A stretch of 64,000 bases of DNA from Peptoniphilaceae bacterium. GTDB lineage: Bacteria > Bacillota > Clostridia > Tissierellales > Peptoniphilaceae. A model generated the notes under the pieces. It saw only the letters and a list, made by a program, of their open reading frames with translations. It searched no databases and was not told the origin of the DNA. Where the stretch lies: assembly GCA_022779285.1 (NCBI GenBank), contig JALFST010000024.1, positions 54,772-118,771 on the forward strand. The letters run 5' to 3'. The position numbers were made by a program, and so were the translations under genes. Of the stretch, positions 62,768 through 64,000 are shown in pieces; the stretch's first letter is position 1; the number at the start of each line of letters is the position of its first letter.

Positions 62768-63331
62768 ATGAAAAAAGGATTATTTTCTTTTGATACGCGC
62801 ACCATGGTCGCAACGGGGCTGGGGGCGGCACTTTTCCTGGTACTTTTCATGTTTGTGAAGGTGCCGACAGGTGTGCCTAACACGGAAATCCAAACGGCAT
62901 ATGGTCTCGGCGCTTTTATGGCGGCTCTTTTCGGGCCGATCGCCGGAGCGCTGATTCAGTTTATCGGACATGCGCTCAGTGACACAATTAACGGTGCACC
63001 CTGGTGGAGCTGGATTATTGCATCAGGAGTTGCGGGCTTCATTATCGGACTGGCAAAAAATCGACTGAATGTTCGTCAAGGAGAATTTAACACAAAAACC
63101 TTGGTGAGATTCTTGATTTATGTTGTGATTGCACATGTTATCGCCTGGTGCATTGTTGCTCCGGGACTGGATGTTTTGATCTATAGCGAGCCTGCATCAA
63201 AGGTGTTTGCACAATCTCTGACATCTGTGATTGCCAATATCATTTCTTCGGGAGTGATCGGCGGACTGCTTCTCTTTGCAGTTGCCAAATCCTCATCGGG
63301 AAAAGGACAGCTGAAGCAGGAAGATGAATAA
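62768..63331 (+). CDS. ECF transporter S component, UPF0397-like
   Basis: A 187-residue protein with five to six membrane segments. GLGAALFLVLFMFVKVPTGV, FGPIAGALIQFIGHALSD and APWWSWIIASG match UPF0397 S components. GGAGGG precedes the ATG. The substrate is not established by sequence; the adjacent SAM hydrolase points to methionine, adenosine or a related sulfur/purine compound. That is an inference. Confidence 0.85.
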   Translation: MKKGLFSFDTRTMVATGLGAALFLVLFMFVKVPTGVPNTEIQTAYGLGAFMAALFGPIAGALIQFIGHALSDTINGAPWWSWIIASGVAGFIIGLAKNRLNVRQGEFNTKTLVRFLIYVVIAHVIAWCIVAPGLDVLIYSEPASKVFAQSLTSVIANIISSGVIGGLLLFAVAKSSSGKGQLKQEDE

Positions 63332-63360
63332 TGGAACAAGAGCCGACAGAAAGGCTTAGA

Positions 63361-63408
63361 CAAAAAAGGCTGAATTTCAACGATTATGCTGAAATTCAGC
63401 CTTTTTGC
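63361..63408 (+). terminator. Intrinsic terminator after the ECF operon
   Basis: AAAAAAGGCTGAATTTCA pairs with TGAAATTCAGCCTTTTT around ACGATTATGC. Confidence 0.9.
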
Positions 63409-63663
63409 ATGCTCAAAAAATTTCGAATCCAAGCTTCCGTGCTTTTGAAATCAGCGTTCTATCATGAAGAAAACAGCCATAATATAATAATAGATGCCTT
63501 CAGCAGCCCGAAGAAAAAATATCAGTATTCATTAAGAGGAGGAAGAATGCAAGTCGTGTCAAAGAGAAAGCTCATCGAATGAAGCTTGTCAAAAATACCA
63601 GATACGGGAAAATATAGAAGAGGCCTACTATTAGTGGCGTATAAAAAAAGATAATAAAAATAT

Positions 63664-63692
63664 TTGACAGGACACTTTTCAGATGGTATCAT
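63664..63692 (+). promoter_or_regulatory. rRNA operon promoter P1
   Basis: TTGACA (63664-63669), 17-base spacer, TATCAT (63687-63692). Between 63409 and this promoter I see nothing further. Confidence 0.75.
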
Positions 63693-63758
63693 ATCCAAGT
63701 CGCCTCGAGCGGGAGGCAAGAAAAACAAAAGAAAATCAAAAAGATTTCAAAAGTTTTC

Positions 63759-63787
63759 TTGACAAGAACTGATTGAGGTGATACAAT
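63759..63787 (+). promoter_or_regulatory. rRNA operon promoter P2
   Basis: TTGACA (63759-63764), 17-base spacer, TACAAT (63782-63787), 95 bases after P1. Tandem promoters are usual for rRNA operons. Confidence 0.8.
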
Positions 63788-63922
63788 ACAAAAGCTAACT
63801 CAAAAGTAGAGCGATCTGCTGCGAGTGGCGCGAACCTTTCATAATTGAATACGTGAATAACTTTGAGTTGAATAATTCTTTGAAACGAAGAAGAAAAACG
63901 AGTCAGAATCTGGCTCTCGAAT

Positions 63923-64000
63923 TTATTTGAGAGTTTGATCCTGGCTCAGGACAAACGCTGGCGGCGTGCATAACACATGCAAGTCGAACGAGAATTCTCC
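63923..64000 (+). rRNA. rrs: 16S ribosomal RNA, 5' end (partial)
   Basis: GAGAGTTTGATCCTGGCTCA followed by GGACAAACGCTGGCGGCGTG and CATGCAAGTCGAACG is the start of bacterial 16S rRNA. The mature end is placed at 63923 by counting from E. coli position 9. The gene runs out of the window. The GTGCATAACACATGC wording can be compared with other Clostridia for placement. Confidence 0.97.

Noticed and set aside
63331..63582. Open frame overlapping the ECF operon terminator
   Set aside because: It reads straight through a perfect intrinsic terminator and its sequence mirrors the hairpin arms.

Overview
The window looks like a chromosomal segment of an anaerobic, fermentative member of the Clostridia. 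The reasons are a one-polypeptide pyruvate:ferredoxin oxidoreductase, an oxygen-sensitive 4-hydroxybutyryl-CoA dehydratase, HPr kinase, WhiA, a long Bacillus-type SRP RNA, ECF transporters, a membrane pyrophosphatase and strong AGGAGG ribosome-binding sites. The last 78 bases are the 5' end of a 16S rRNA gene.

Layout. 1-1.1 kb: end of glycogen phosphorylase and class II aldolase. 1.1-2.4 kb: sparse region with a small membrane protein, two near-identical 65-bp hairpin elements and a structured leader in front of rpoN. 2.4-5.8 kb: sigma-54, a small membrane protein and a PAS/AAA+/Fis activator of sigma-54. 5.7-15.4 kb: a catabolic locus that starts with two activator sites and a -24/-12 promoter. 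It encodes a permease, 4-hydroxybutyryl-CoA dehydratase, a NifU-like protein, a CGGC-FabZ-like fusion, 4-hydroxybutyrate CoA-transferase, an acyl carrier protein, LuxE-like and LuxC-like proteins and an AMP-forming ligase. This mix of 4-hydroxybutyrate fermentation enzymes with a luciferase-type fatty acid reductase set is the most unusual thing in the window.

15.5-21.7 kb: a metallo-hydrolase, a LysR regulator and a divergent acetoacetate/acyl CoA-transferase, thiolase and SLC13-type carrier operon. 22.4-22.8 kb: tRNA-Ser directly followed by SRP RNA. 22.9-26.7 kb and 49.9-53.2 kb: two paralogous cassettes of ABC ATPase, lipoprotein and large DUF1430-like membrane protein, of the kind found with lactococcin-972-type bacteriocins. 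The first also holds what seems to be a frameshifted secreted-peptide gene. 26.9-32.8 kb (minus strand): pyrC-K-D-F-E-B-I operon; uraA lies at 53.3 kb.

33-49.5 kb: mostly housekeeping genes (alpha-amylase, RNase H, an Asp-box protein, MscL, H+/Na+-PPase, YchF, aminopeptidase P, a small XRE regulator, UvrC, HPr kinase, NifJ). 54.8-59.3 kb: murB-rapZ-NUDIX-whiA-LCP, an envelope/cell-division cluster from which yvcK is absent. 59.4-63.3 kb: a SAM hydrolase family enzyme with a complete ECF transporter. 63.3-64 kb: tandem rRNA promoters and the start of 16S rRNA.

All calls come from reading the sequence. Family assignments rest on remembered motifs and were not checked by database search.
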